Below, piece by piece: positions 1 through 8,649 of a stretch of DNA of 64,000 nucleotides. The position numbers and the translations under genes were made by a program. Numbering within the stretch: the stretch's first letter is position 1; each line of letters begins with the position of its first letter. This DNA is from Nonomuraea harbinensis (GTDB lineage Bacteria; Actinomycetota; Actinomycetes; Streptosporangiales; Streptosporangiaceae), in NCBI RefSeq assembly GCF_019396385.1, contig NZ_JAHKRN010000006.1, positions 186,001 to 250,000 of the forward strand, read 5' to 3'. The notes under the pieces were generated by a model that had not been told where the DNA came from, did no database searches, and saw nothing but the letters and a program-made list of their open reading frames with translations.

Positions 1-1
1 C

Positions 2-643
2 CCGGTCTCGCCGTACGGGTTCGGCGGCACCGAGGGCGCCGGCGGCCGGCTCACCCACCCCGACGGCGCCGGCTCGGGGGCGGGCGGCGTGAACCCCGAC
101 TTCGTGGCCAGGCTGGCGGCGGGTGACCTGTCGGACGAGGCGATGACCTCGCCGCGCTCGGTCTTCCGCGCCACGTACGTCAAGAACCCGGTCCCCGATG
201 AGGACTTCTACGTCCGCGCCATGCTCACCACCCGCACCGGCGAGGGCAACTACCCGGGCGACGCGGCCACCTCGGAAGCCTGGCCGCACGTCGCGCCCGG
301 CAAGACGGGCGTCCTCAACGCGATGGCCCCGACCCGCTTCCGGCTGGACGACCTGCACGAGATCGACCCGAAGCCGCCGATCCTGTGGATCAGGGGCGCC
401 GACGACCAGATCGTCTCCGACACCTCGATGTACGACCTCGCCCACCTGGGCGCGCTGGGCCTGGTGCCCGGCTCGCCCGGCACCCCGGCCCAGCCGATGG
501 TCACGCAGACCAGGGCCGTCCTGGACCGCTACGGCCGTTACCGGGAGGCGGTGCTGGCCGACTGCGGCCACAGCCCGCAGCTGGAGCACCCGGAGGCGTT
601 CGTCCGCCTGCTGGCCGGACACCTGAGGGAGGCCCGATTTTGA
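2..643 (+). CDS. alpha/beta hydrolase, 3' part (5' end outside window)
   Basis: The open frame runs in from the left edge, so this is the C-terminal ~213 residues of a longer protein. The visible part has a hydrolase-type acid strand (WIRGADDQIV, near 393) and a terminal catalytic-His context (DCGHSPQLEHPE, near 560), which fit the Asp and His of an alpha/beta-hydrolase triad. The nucleophile Ser would lie upstream of the window. An internal GTG at 89 could be mistaken for a start, but coding continues in frame before it. The gene converges on the glycosyltransferase, with only 6 bases between them. Substrate is unknown. Confidence 0.75.
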   Translation, partial: PVSPYGFGGTEGAGGRLTHPDGAGSGAGGVNPDFVARLAAGDLSDEAMTSPRSVFRATYVKNPVPDEDFYVRAMLTTRTGEGNYPGDAATSEAWPHVAPGKTGVLNAMAPTRFRLDDLHEIDPKPPILWIRGADDQIVSDTSMYDLAHLGALGLVPGSPGTPAQPMVTQTRAVLDRYGRYREAVLADCGHSPQLEHPEAFVRLLAGHLREARF

Positions 644-649
644 CCCCTC

Positions 650-2647
650 TCAGTCCCTGAGGTAGCGGTGCTTGCCCGCGCGCGCCAGCCGGATGAGCCG
701 GCGCGCGCCGGGCAGGCGGCGGGCCAGCCGCAGCCAGGCGGTGTCGCGGGCCAGCGGGAAGCGCCGTTCCGGGGTGACGGCCGTGGCCGGCCGCACCACC
801 GCCCTGCCGTGCCGCAGCTCCACCGCGAACCGCAGCCCGAGCTCCTCCTCGGCGCCGCGCAGCGACGCCAGCCAGACGCCGGGCCCCAGGTTGTCCCTGC
901 CGGGCATCCGCCGCTTGATCGGGACCTTGGCCACGAGCTGGCCGGCCAGCCTGCCGGGCACGCCCGCCTCCACCAGCGCGGGAGCCGACAGCTCGCGCTC
1001 GCGCCGTCCGCCCGTGCGCAGCACCAGTTCCAGCGGCGGCCCGCCGCTCGGCGGCACGTACGGCACGGGCAGCACCACCCACAGATGCTCGCCGAGCAGC
1101 TTGACGTTCACGCCGGGCGAGACCAGCGCGATCGACTCGGTGAACGAGCGCGGCTCGACAGCCAGCCCCAGTTCCCCCGTGTCCGTCCAGCACGGCACCA
1201 CCAGCCGCGTCCTGGGCCGCTGGGCGAGCACGCCGAGGCAGTTGAGCGGCCCGTCCGGCCGCCGCACCCGGCTCCTGGCCTGGTGGGCGCCGCCGAACAT
1301 GCGCACGTGCACCTCCCACTGGCCGGGCCTGAGCGGTTCGCCGTGCGCGGCCGTCGTCACGTCCACCCTGGCCTCGCCGAGGATGCGCACGCGGGCGTGC
1401 CTGCGCCCGTCCTGGACCTTGTCCACCTGGTACGCGACGGGCAGGAAGTGCACGTCACCGGTCTCGGCATGGCGCACGTACACCTCGATGCGGGCGCGCT
1501 CGACGGCGCCGGTGACGTCGGTGACGCTCTCCGGCAGCAGCCTGGCGTCGACGGCGCGCGGCGGCTTCCAGAACAGCCGGTCGCCGTCCGTCAGGAACCG
1601 CTCGGGCCTGCCCTCGCCGCTCAGCACCTCCACGCTCAGCCCGAGCGCCAGCACGTGCGCGTCCCAGCGGACCTCGGTCAGGTCGGCGCGCAGCCCGGCC
1701 CGCCGCCCGGAGTTGGCCAGCAGGACGAGCTGGTCCAGCCGTCCGGCCCTGATGAGCGCGGCCACGGCCCTGAGCTGGACGGGCAGGTAGCGGTCGAGCC
1801 GCTCGGGGAAGCGCTCTTCGACGAGCTCCTGGACCATGCGGAAGTAGGCGCCCCGGTCGATCGAGGAACCGGCGAACGCGGTCGTCAGGAACGGCCGCAG
1901 CACCGCCGAGCGGAACCAGTACGCGTACATCCGGTCACGCTGGCGGCCCTCGCCCACGTACCCGTCGATGTCGCCGAGCAGGGACCGGAGCTCGCGCACG
2001 GCGGTGCGCGGCTCCTCGGCGGCGACCTCGCGCGCGCCCAGGTGGCAGCAGACCTGGTCGGCGAGCACCGCGATGATCTTGGCGCGCAGGTAGGCGCGGA
2101 CCACGAACGCCTGCTCGGCGATCACTCCGCCGGGCACGGCGAAGCCGAGCTCGTGCTCCTCCAGGAAGGCGCGGCGGTAGAGCTTGTGCGGGGTGAGCAG
2201 GGTGAGCAGGCGGTCGCGGAGGATGTCGGCGCGGGCCTTGCTGCGGTCGAAGGCGGTCATGGGCGGCCCGCCGTCGCGCACCAGACGCCCCACGAGCACG
2301 TCGGCGTCGGCCTCCACGGCCCGCTCGTGCATGCGTTCCAGGCCGTCGCGCGCCAGCCGGTCCTGCTGGCCGAGCATGAAGACGTAGTCGCCCTTGGCGG
2401 CGGCCACGCCGACGTTCCGGCCGCGCATGGGGGAGCCCGTGTGCGGCAGGTGCAGCACGCGCACGTTCCTGCGGACCGCGGCGATGGTGTCGAGCCGCTC
2501 GGCTATCCCGTCCGTGGACCCGTCGTCCACGAAGATCACTTCGTACGCGTCCGCTGGGAGGGTCTGTTCCAGCGTCGACCGGATGCACGGATCGGCTGAG
2601 TCACCCGGATTGTGGACATTGACGATCACACTGACCTTCACACCCAT
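650..2647 (-). CDS. family 2 glycosyltransferase with long C-terminal extension
   Basis: 665 residues. Residues 1-210 form a GT-A fold of family GT2: a beta-strand start (VSVIVNVHN), the nucleotide-binding VDDGSTD at 40-46 and RGRNVGV at 75-81. Residues 220-665 are a long region resembling the linker and C-terminal modules of wall-polymer glycosyltransferases such as the TarS type. It is probably a cytoplasmic or membrane-associated enzyme adding sugar to a cell-surface polymer; donor and acceptor cannot be read. Odd point: where GT2 enzymes usually carry a DxD-type metal site after the YVF strand, this protein has GQQD (93-96). The start ATG at 2647 has no strong ribosome binding site; the GTG three codons later is an alternative. 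Confidence 0.82.
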   Translation of the reverse strand: MGVKVSVIVNVHNPGDSADPCIRSTLEQTLPADAYEVIFVDDGSTDGIAERLDTIAAVRRNVRVLHLPHTGSPMRGRNVGVAAAKGDYVFMLGQQDRLARDGLERMHERAVEADADVLVGRLVRDGGPPMTAFDRSKARADILRDRLLTLLTPHKLYRRAFLEEHELGFAVPGGVIAEQAFVVRAYLRAKIIAVLADQVCCHLGAREVAAEEPRTAVRELRSLLGDIDGYVGEGRQRDRMYAYWFRSAVLRPFLTTAFAGSSIDRGAYFRMVQELVEERFPERLDRYLPVQLRAVAALIRAGRLDQLVLLANSGRRAGLRADLTEVRWDAHVLALGLSVEVLSGEGRPERFLTDGDRLFWKPPRAVDARLLPESVTDVTGAVERARIEVYVRHAETGDVHFLPVAYQVDKVQDGRRHARVRILGEARVDVTTAAHGEPLRPGQWEVHVRMFGGAHQARSRVRRPDGPLNCLGVLAQRPRTRLVVPCWTDTGELGLAVEPRSFTESIALVSPGVNVKLLGEHLWVVLPVPYVPPSGGPPLELVLRTGGRRERELSAPALVEAGVPGRLAGQLVAKVPIKRRMPGRDNLGPGVWLASLRGAEEELGLRFAVELRHGRAVVRPATAVTPERRFPLARDTAWLRLARRLPGARRLIRLARAGKHRYLRD

Positions 2648-2717
2648 GCGGCCAGCGTGCGCGGTCCTTCCCGCACGGGCGTGACGGCTTGCCGATTACA
2701 GGGGGAAAGATGCCTTG

Positions 2718-3428
2718 TTAATACCATCCCCTGGCCTGGGAGTGCCCCCAGGCTCCACAGGGAGTGCCGTAGCGGCCCTTGATGTAACCGAGACCCCACT
2801 TGATCTGGGTGGCGGGGTTGGTCTGCCAGTCGGCGCCGGCGCTGGCCATCTTGGTGCCGGGCAGCGACTGCGGGATGCCGTAGGCGCCGGAGTAGCGGTT
2901 CATCGCCCGCTCGTTCCAGCCGCTCTCCTTCTGCCAGAGGCTCTCCAGGCAGCCCCACTGGTCGGTGCCGAAGCCGAACGAGCCGAGCATCTCCTTGGCG
3001 ACGGCCTTGTTGGAGCCGGGCGAGGGGGTGCTGCCGGGCGGGAAGTTGGCGGGCGGGAAGCCGTCGCCGCCGGGCGCCTTCTTCTTGATGATGATGGTGT
3101 CGAGCGGGTCGTTGCCCTGGCGCGACTGCTTCAGCCTGTCGGCCTTGTGCGCCTGCACGGCGGCGGCCTTGAGCTGGTCGGTCTTGGGGTCGGCGCCCGA
3201 CAGGTCGCCGCTGGCGATGCGGGCGAACTCCTCCAGCGTGGGCCCCTCGACCGGTGGCCTGTTGGCGTTCTCGATGGCGCGGTGGACGACGAAACCGCCG
3301 CCGCCGAACACGACCACGGCGGACAGGCCGATGATCATCACCCGCTTGGGGCTCAGCCGCGAACGCTTGCGCGCCGCCCGGGCGGCCTGGCGCGTGGGAC
3401 GTTCGCTCAAAGTCGGACCTGGACTCAC
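2718..3428 (-). CDS. membrane-anchored lytic-transglycosylase-like protein
   Basis: About 236 residues from a GTG start; a TTG at 3410 and a longer frame to 3467 are alternatives because no start has a convincing Shine-Dalgarno. Layout: short basic cytoplasmic N-terminus, one hydrophobic anchor (RVMIIGLSAVVVFGG), a charged then Pro/Gly-rich linker, and a C-terminal lysozyme-like domain of ~95 residues. That domain has the candidate catalytic Glu in LWQKESGWN, a YGIPQSLPG segment, and a Cys pair (WGCLE / TPCGAW). This fits the SLT/aggregation-promoting-factor type of muralytic domain found in actinobacterial wall-remodelling proteins. It acts outside the membrane on peptidoglycan. The leader carries a Crp-like palindrome, so cAMP-type control is plausible. 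Confidence 0.75.
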   Translation of the reverse strand: MSPGPTLSERPTRQAARAARKRSRLSPKRVMIIGLSAVVVFGGGGFVVHRAIENANRPPVEGPTLEEFARIASGDLSGADPKTDQLKAAAVQAHKADRLKQSRQGNDPLDTIIIKKKAPGGDGFPPANFPPGSTPSPGSNKAVAKEMLGSFGFGTDQWGCLESLWQKESGWNERAMNRYSGAYGIPQSLPGTKMASAGADWQTNPATQIKWGLGYIKGRYGTPCGAWGHSQARGWY

Positions 3429-3533
3429 GGTCCATGAGCTTGCCCTGACTTGGGGGGTGCTCCGCAACCGAATCGGTCAATTCGCTTGGCACTCCCTTGG
3501 CCAACCAGCAGGTAGGCCCGACTTTCTCCCCTG

Positions 3534-3549
3534 TGTGATTTTGGTCACA
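3534..3549. promoter_or_regulatory. perfect Crp-type palindrome
   Basis: TGTGA-N6-TCACA, inside a longer perfect inverted repeat with 10-bp arms (CCCTGTGTGA at 3529-3538 and its complement at 3545-3554). The core equals the CRP/FNR-family consensus shared by E. coli Crp and mycobacterial Crp. It sits between the transglycosylase-like gene (minus, starting near 3428) and the response regulator (plus, 3688), so it could serve either. The 10-bp arms around a 6-nt loop could also form an RNA hairpin. Confidence 0.6.
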
Positions 3550-3555
3550 CAGGGC

Positions 3556-3593
3556 GGCCTGCCCTCCGGGCACCCGATTCCGGAGGGAAGGCC
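3556..3593. repeat. strong inverted repeat / hairpin
   Basis: GGCCT-g-CCCTCCGG, a 10-nt loop, then CCGGAGGG-a-AGGCC: 13 paired bases with one G.A mismatch. It follows the Crp-like palindrome with one base between. It has no T-tract on either side, so it looks more like a structured leader or operator than a simple terminator. Confidence 0.5.
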
Positions 3594-3687
3594 GGTATTC
3601 AGGGTCGGTCAGCCAGTTGTTCATGGCATGCGCGGCACGTCACAGTTTAGTTACAGAACGCGGGCATACCCGACATAGCACAATAAT

Positions 3688-4368
3688 GTGGCCGTGGCTG
3701 GCATTCTCCTCGTCGAAGACGATCCCTCGGTGCGCACGGCGCTCGAACTCGCGCTGTCCCGCCAAGGGCACTCCGTCACCTCGTACACCACAGGCGAGGA
3801 GGCCCTCGACCACATCAGGGCGCGCCGTCCCGAGATCGCCATCCTGGACGTCATGCTGCCCGGGATCGACGGCGTCGAGGTGTGCCGGCGCATCCGCAAA
3901 CTCGACCAGCTCCCCGTGATCCTGCTCACCGCGCGCGGCGACGACCTGGACATCGTGGTCGGCCTGGAGGCGGGCGCCGACGACTACGTGGTCAAGCCGG
4001 TCGAGCCGCGCGTCCTGGACGCCCGCATCAGGGCCATCCTGCGCAGGGCCGAGTCCGCCGCCTCCGACCGCATCACCTTCGGCGACCTGGTCATCGACCG
4101 GGGCGCGCTCAAGGTGACGCTGGCCGGCAAGGAGATCCACCTGACGCCCACCGAGTTGCGCCTGCTGCTGGAGCTGGTGCGCCACCCCGGGCAGGTGCTC
4201 AACCGGCGCTACCTGCTGCGCTCGGTCTGGGACCACACGCACGTCGCCGACTCCCGGCTGGTCGACGCGTGCGTGCAGCGGGTGCGGGCCAAGATCGAGC
4301 CGAGGCCCGCCGAGCCGGTGTTCATCCACACCGTGCGCGGCTTCGGCTACCGGTTCAGCCCTCCGTGA
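3688..4368 (+). CDS. OmpR/PhoB-family response regulator
   Basis: 226 residues from GTG. The receiver domain (1-115) has the acidic pair D11/D12, phospho-acceptor D54 (ILDVMLPG), T81 and K103 (DDYVVKPVE). Residues ~128-225 are a winged-helix DNA-binding domain ending in TVRGFGYRFSPP, the classic OmpR C-terminus. It lies 7 bases upstream of the histidine kinase, so they form a cognate pair. The RR-kinase-lipoprotein order recalls cell-envelope stress systems such as CseABC or MtrAB-LpqB of actinobacteria; the specific identity is not shown here. A weak promoter could lie at TTACAG-N17-CATAGC just upstream, which would leave a very short leader. Confidence 0.92.
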   Translation: MAVAGILLVEDDPSVRTALELALSRQGHSVTSYTTGEEALDHIRARRPEIAILDVMLPGIDGVEVCRRIRKLDQLPVILLTARGDDLDIVVGLEAGADDYVVKPVEPRVLDARIRAILRRAESAASDRITFGDLVIDRGALKVTLAGKEIHLTPTELRLLLELVRHPGQVLNRRYLLRSVWDHTHVADSRLVDACVQRVRAKIEPRPAEPVFIHTVRGFGYRFSPP

Positions 4369-4375
4369 CCGGCTC

Positions 4376-5788
4376 GTGATCAGGCTCCCCACCGGGTTCC
4401 GCGCCCGGCTCGTCTTCACCTTCACCCTGGTCGCCATCACCGCCTCCGTCCTGGTGGCCACCATCGGGTTCGAGCTGGCCAAGTCCGCGCTGGTGAAGCG
4501 CGCCGAGGACACCGCCATCGACCTCGTGACCAGGGAGCTCAACCGGATAACGTTCCCCATCGGCAGGCTCAGGCAGGGCGAGGCAGCGCCCGGCATGAGC
4601 GAGCTGGCCGATCTCGCGGACGCGCTCGACGGGCCGGGGCGCAGCGTCGTCATCGAGTACGGCGACCTGATCCACTCCGACGGCCCGATGACGCTGAACG
4701 ACGTGCCCAACGAGCTGCACGGCCGGGCCAAGCGGTTCGTCGTCACCCAGCGCAAGGTGGTGCGCAACGAGCTGTGGCTCATCGTCGGCTCCGCCGTCTA
4801 CCGCGACAACGGCCAGGAGCCCGAGGCCACCGGCCTGCGCGCGTTCGTCTTCTTCCCGATGCGCGACGAGCAGAGCCAGCTCGTCACCCTGCGCACCACG
4901 ATGGCCCAGGGCGGCGGGGCCATCGTGCTCATCGCCCTGGTGGTGGCGCTGGCGTCGGCGCGGCAGGTGCTGCGGCCCGTCGGGCGGCTCAGCGCGGCAG
5001 CGCAGGCGCTCGGCCAGGGCCGCCTGGACACCCGCCTGCCCGTGCACGGCCAGGACGAGCTGGCCGAGCTGACCGCCCGGTTCAACGACGCCGCCGCCGC
5101 CCTGGAGCTCAGCGTGTCGGAGCTGCGCTCGCTGGAGGCCATGTCGCGCCGGTTCGTCGCCGACGTCTCGCACGAGCTGCGCACCCCGCTCACCGCGATG
5201 ACCGCCGTGGCCGACATGCTGTACGAGGAGGCGAACCGGCTGCCCGACGCCCCGGCGGAGGCCGTACGGCTGGTGCTGCACGAGATCGAGCGCCTGCGCG
5301 AGCTGGTCGAGCACCTCATCGAGGTGAGCCGGTTCGACGCCGGCACCGCGACGCTCAGCCTGGAGCCGGTGAACGTGGCCGACACGATCCAGGACTGCCT
5401 GGAGGTGCGCGGCTGGACCGAGCAGGTGCGGGTCAACGCCTCCCGCAGCCTCGTCGTCAACCTGGACCCGAGCAGGTTCGACGTCATCGTGGCCAACCTG
5501 GTCGGCAACGCGCTCAAGCACGGCGCCCCGCCGGTGCTGGTCAACGCCAGGGGCACGGAGAACGGCCTGGAGGTGAAGGTGCGCGACCACGGCAAGGGCA
5601 TCCCTCCCGAGGCGATGCCGCACGTCTTCGACCGCTTCTTCAAGGCGGGCGCGGGCCGCAGCCGCAGCCAGGGCAGCGGCCTGGGCCTGTCCATCGCGCG
5701 CGCCAACGTGCACCTGCACGGCGGCACGATCTCCGTACGCGCGCAGAACCCCGGCACCCTGTTCACGGTCTGGCTCCCGCACGCATGA
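4376..5788 (+). CDS. sensor histidine kinase
   Basis: 470 residues from GTG. Transmembrane helix near 12-34, extracytoplasmic sensor region ~35-180, second helix near 181-203 (AIVLIALVVALASA), HAMP domain (RQVLRPVGRLS onward), HisKA with H266 in DVSHELRTPL, and a HATPase domain with the N box (NLVGNALKHG), G1 box (DHGKGIP) and G2 box (SQGSGLGLSIA). A typical class I membrane kinase partnered with the regulator immediately upstream. Its stop overlaps the start of the following lipoprotein gene (ATGA), which implies translational coupling. Confidence 0.93.
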   Translation: MIRLPTGFRARLVFTFTLVAITASVLVATIGFELAKSALVKRAEDTAIDLVTRELNRITFPIGRLRQGEAAPGMSELADLADALDGPGRSVVIEYGDLIHSDGPMTLNDVPNELHGRAKRFVVTQRKVVRNELWLIVGSAVYRDNGQEPEATGLRAFVFFPMRDEQSQLVTLRTTMAQGGGAIVLIALVVALASARQVLRPVGRLSAAAQALGQGRLDTRLPVHGQDELAELTARFNDAAAALELSVSELRSLEAMSRRFVADVSHELRTPLTAMTAVADMLYEEANRLPDAPAEAVRLVLHEIERLRELVEHLIEVSRFDAGTATLSLEPVNVADTIQDCLEVRGWTEQVRVNASRSLVVNLDPSRFDVIVANLVGNALKHGAPPVLVNARGTENGLEVKVRDHGKGIPPEAMPHVFDRFFKAGAGRSRSQGSGLGLSIARANVHLHGGTISVRAQNPGTLFTVWLPHA

Positions 5789-6294
5789 GGGCGGCACGCG
5801 AGCTCCTGGGCGCGGCGGCGCTGGTGGTCGGCGTCGCCGCCTGCGGCATCCCGCCCACCGACGTGATCGAGCGGGCCGCGGCGCCCGTCATAGAGGTCCC
5901 GCCCCCGTCCAAGACCATCTACCTGCTCAAGGACGGCGAGCTGACCATGGAGCCCGCCGACGTGAGCTCGGCCTCGGTGGAGAGCCTCCTGCGCGCGCTC
6001 TTCGCCGCCTCCGCCCAGCCGCTGGGCAAGCTGGACACCGCCCTGCACGGGTTCGTCTTCGACGGCATCGAGGACTCGCTCAACCCCATCCAGCGCGACG
6101 AGGTCAAGCTGCCCAGGACCTCCACCCTGACCGTGTACGTGAGGGGCGACGGCACGCTGAGCAAGACGGCGATGGCCCAGATCGTCTGCACGGCCCAGCA
6201 GGACACGGCCATCGAGGGCGTGAAGATCGTGCAGAAGTTCGGAGACCGCCCTCCGGTGACGGAGAGCGGTCTCACGTGCGGCGAGCTCCGGTGA
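5785..6294 (+). CDS. lipoprotein coupled to two-component system
   Basis: 169 residues. A signal peptide with a lipobox-like VAACG puts the lipidated Cys near residue 20. The mature part (~25-169) has short alternating strands and ends LTCGELR. It is similar in placement and size to lipoproteins that modulate adjacent sensor kinases in actinobacteria (CseA type, or a GerMN-like fold as in LpqB). The ATGA overlap with the kinase stop supports coupled expression and a role at the outer membrane face next to the sensor. I do not recognise a catalytic motif. Confidence 0.75.
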   Translation: MRAARELLGAAALVVGVAACGIPPTDVIERAAAPVIEVPPPSKTIYLLKDGELTMEPADVSSASVESLLRALFAASAQPLGKLDTALHGFVFDGIEDSLNPIQRDEVKLPRTSTLTVYVRGDGTLSKTAMAQIVCTAQQDTAIEGVKIVQKFGDRPPVTESGLTCGELR

Positions 6295-6307
6295 GCCCGC
6301 CGGACGA

Positions 6308-7627
6308 CTAGATGGTGATGTCCTCCAGCATCTCCGTCACCAGCGCCGCGATCGGCGAGCGCTCCGACCTGGTCAGCGTGACGTGCGCGAACAGCGGGTG
6401 GCCCTTGAGCTTCTCCACCACCGCCACCACGCCGTCGTGCCGCCCGACGCGCAGGTTGTCGCGCTGGGCGATGTCGTGCGTGAGCACCACGCGGGAGTTG
6501 GCGCCGATGCGGCTGAGCACGGTCAGCAGCACCCCGCGCTCCAGCGACTGGGCCTCGTCCACGATCACGAAAGCGTCGTGCAGCGACCGCCCGCGGATGT
6601 GCGTGAGCGGCAGCACCTCCAGCATGCCGCGGTCGAGCACCTCCTCGATCACCTCGGGCGAGGTGACGGCGCTCAGCGTGTCGAAGACCGCCTGCGCCCA
6701 GGGGCCCATCTTCTCGCCCTCGGTGCCCGGCAGGTAGCCCAGCTCCTGGCCGCCGACCGCGTACAGCGGGCGGAAGACGACCACCTTGCGGTGCTGGCGG
6801 CGCTCCAGGACGGCCTCCAGGCCCGCGCAGAGGGCGAGCGCCGACTTGCCGGTGCCGGCCCGGCCGCCGAGCGACACGATGCCGATCTCCGGGTCCATCA
6901 GCAGCTCCAGCGCGATGCGCTGCTCGGCGGAGCGGCCGTGCAGGCCGAACACCTCGCGGTCGCCGCGCACCAGCCGCACCGACTTGTCGGGCTGGACCCG
7001 GCCGAGCGCCGAGCCGTTGGCCGACAGCAGTCGCAGGCCGGTGTGGGTCGGCAGTTCTCTGGCCTCCTCAAGGTCGGCGGTGCCGGAGTCGAAGAGCGAC
7101 TCGACGTCCTCCGCCGTCACCTGCATCTCGGCCATCCCCGTCCAGCCGGACTCGATGACCAGCCCGGCGCGGTACTCCTCGGCCGCCAGGCCGATCGAGG
7201 CCGCCTTGACCCGCATCGGCAGGTCCTTGGAGACGAGCACGACGTCCTGGCCCTCGGCGGCCAGCGAGCGGGCCACGGTGAGGATGCGGGTGTCGTTGTC
7301 GCCCAGGCGGAAGCCGACGGGCAGGATGGACGGATCGCTGTGGTTGAGCTCGACCCTGATCGTGCCTTCCCCTGTGGGCATCGGCTCGTCCAGCCGGCCG
7401 TGCTCGACCCGCAGCTCATCCAGGTAACGCAGGGCCTTTCTCGCGAAGTAGCCCAGCTCCGGGTGATGCCGCTTCCCCTCAAGCTCCGTGATGACGACGA
7501 TCGGCAGGACGACATCGTGCTCCGCGAAGCGGGTCATCGCCGCCGGGTCGGCCAGCAGGACCGAGGTGTCCAGCACGTAGGTGCGCTTGGCGGGACTGGT
7601 CGTAGGGTTGCTCGAGGACACTGCCAC
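6308..7627 (-). CDS. phoH2: PIN domain - PhoH ATPase fusion protein (PhoH2 type)
   Basis: 439 residues. The GTG at 7627 is chosen because GGGGGAG lies just upstream; the frame extends further but without a comparable signal. Residues ~10-150 are a PIN-type nuclease domain (YVLDTSVLL with its Asp, [14 protein letters not shown]). Residues ~215-439 are a PhoH ATPase with Walker [12 protein letters not shown], Walker [11 protein letters not shown] and a sensor motif [15 protein letters not shown]-PhoH fusions are described as RNA helicase/ribonucleases. It converges on the lipoprotein gene. Confidence 0.92.
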   Translation of the reverse strand: MAVSSSNPTTSPAKRTYVLDTSVLLADPAAMTRFAEHDVVLPIVVITELEGKRHHPELGYFARKALRYLDELRVEHGRLDEPMPTGEGTIRVELNHSDPSILPVGFRLGDNDTRILTVARSLAAEGQDVVLVSKDLPMRVKAASIGLAAEEYRAGLVIESGWTGMAEMQVTAEDVESLFDSGTADLEEARELPTHTGLRLLSANGSALGRVQPDKSVRLVRGDREVFGLHGRSAEQRIALELLMDPEIGIVSLGGRAGTGKSALALCAGLEAVLERRQHRKVVVFRPLYAVGGQELGYLPGTEGEKMGPWAQAVFDTLSAVTSPEVIEEVLDRGMLEVLPLTHIRGRSLHDAFVIVDEAQSLERGVLLTVLSRIGANSRVVLTHDIAQRDNLRVGRHDGVVAVVEKLKGHPLFAHVTLTRSERSPIAALVTEMLEDITI

Positions 7628-7833
7628 ACGTTCTCCCCCGGGCGCCCGTGCGGACGGGCACCCTGCAGACGAGGCGGGATTCGGACCGGACCCGTGCCCC
7701 CGACCGCGACGTGCCGCCGGCGCCGGATTCCGGCCCCCTCGGCTCGAATCGGCGCAAAGGCGGGCCCTTTCCGGAATGTCCGGCCTTTGACCGGACACTT
7801 CCAACGTTACGTCCCAAGTGCCGGGATGTCCCG

Positions 7834-8619
7834 TTATGAACCGTAACGCCGGTGTCTCGCGGCGTAATCCCGCAGGGCTCGCAGGAAGTCCACCCTGCGG
7901 AAATCCGGCCAGTAGGCCTCGTGGAAGTAGAACTCAGAGTGAGCGCTCTGCCACAACATGAAGCCCGACAGGCGCTGCTCGCCCGAGGTCCGGATGAGGA
8001 GGTCCGGGTCGGGCTGGCCGCGAGTGTAGAGATGCTCAGCGATGTGTTCGACATCGAGACCCTCCACGAGGTCCTCGATGCTCGCGCCCCTGCTCGCTTG
8101 CTCCTGCAGGAGTGAGCGCACCGCATCGGCAATCTCACGCCTTCCTCCATACCCAACTGCAACGTTCACAATCAGGCCGGGACGGTGCGATGTCACTTCT
8201 TTTGCGTTCTTCAGGACATTGGCCGTGCGGTCCGGCAGCAGGTCCAGCGCCCCCACAGGGCTGATCCGCCAGCCCTGGTCGACCAGCTCCTGGACGACGT
8301 CCTCGATGATGCGCAGCAGCGGCTCCAGCTCGTTGGGCGGCCGGTTGAGATTGTCGTTGGACAGCATCCAGACGGTGACGACCTCGACCCCGGTCTCGCG
8401 GCACCACGTGAGCAGCTCGGAGATCTTGTCGGCGCCCTTGCGATGCCCTTTGGCGACATCGGTCATGCCCATGGCACGCGCCCAGCGGCGGTTGCCATCG
8501 ATGATCACCCCGACGTGCCGGGGGATGCTGTCCTTGGACAGCTTGGCCTCCAGCCGGCGCTCGTACAGCCGGTAGACCAGGTCGCGCAGGCTCACGGAGT
8601 CCCTCCCCAGCGCTGCCAT
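7834..8619 (-). CDS. cis-prenyltransferase (isoprenyl diphosphate synthase, UppS family)
   Basis: 261 residues. Family motifs: [14 protein letters not shown] with the catalytic Asp near 40, SNDNLNRP, and the C-terminal [26 protein letters not shown] region. It condenses IPP onto an allylic primer to make Z-prenyl diphosphates used as cell-wall lipid carriers. The length and the gene neighbourhood (DUF255 protein, mca, greA and PhoH2 nearby) resemble the mycobacterial short-chain Z-farnesyl diphosphate synthase rather than the longer decaprenyl enzyme. That product assignment is inference. Confidence 0.9.
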   Translation of the reverse strand: MAALGRDSVSLRDLVYRLYERRLEAKLSKDSIPRHVGVIIDGNRRWARAMGMTDVAKGHRKGADKISELLTWCRETGVEVVTVWMLSNDNLNRPPNELEPLLRIIEDVVQELVDQGWRISPVGALDLLPDRTANVLKNAKEVTSHRPGLIVNVAVGYGGRREIADAVRSLLQEQASRGASIEDLVEGLDVEHIAEHLYTRGQPDPDLLIRTSGEQRLSGFMLWQSAHSEFYFHEAYWPDFRRVDFLRALRDYAARHRRYGS

Positions 8620-8649
8620 GTACAGGTCGGAAGACCCGACAGGCCATTA

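Noticed and set aside
668..2599. Long plus-strand open frame opposite the glycosyltransferase
   Set aside because: A GC-rich shadow frame: Pro/Ala/Gly/Arg/His-rich with no motif, no ribosome binding site, and fully antisense to a gene with clear domains.
3430..3530. Possible cyclic-di-AMP (ydaO) riboswitch in the leader of the transglycosylase-like gene
   Set aside because: Such switches precede many actinobacterial wall hydrolase genes, but I could not find the conserved GGGGAACC, GGGTGAATC and AGCTAACC segments; only hairpins and a Crp-like site are visible.
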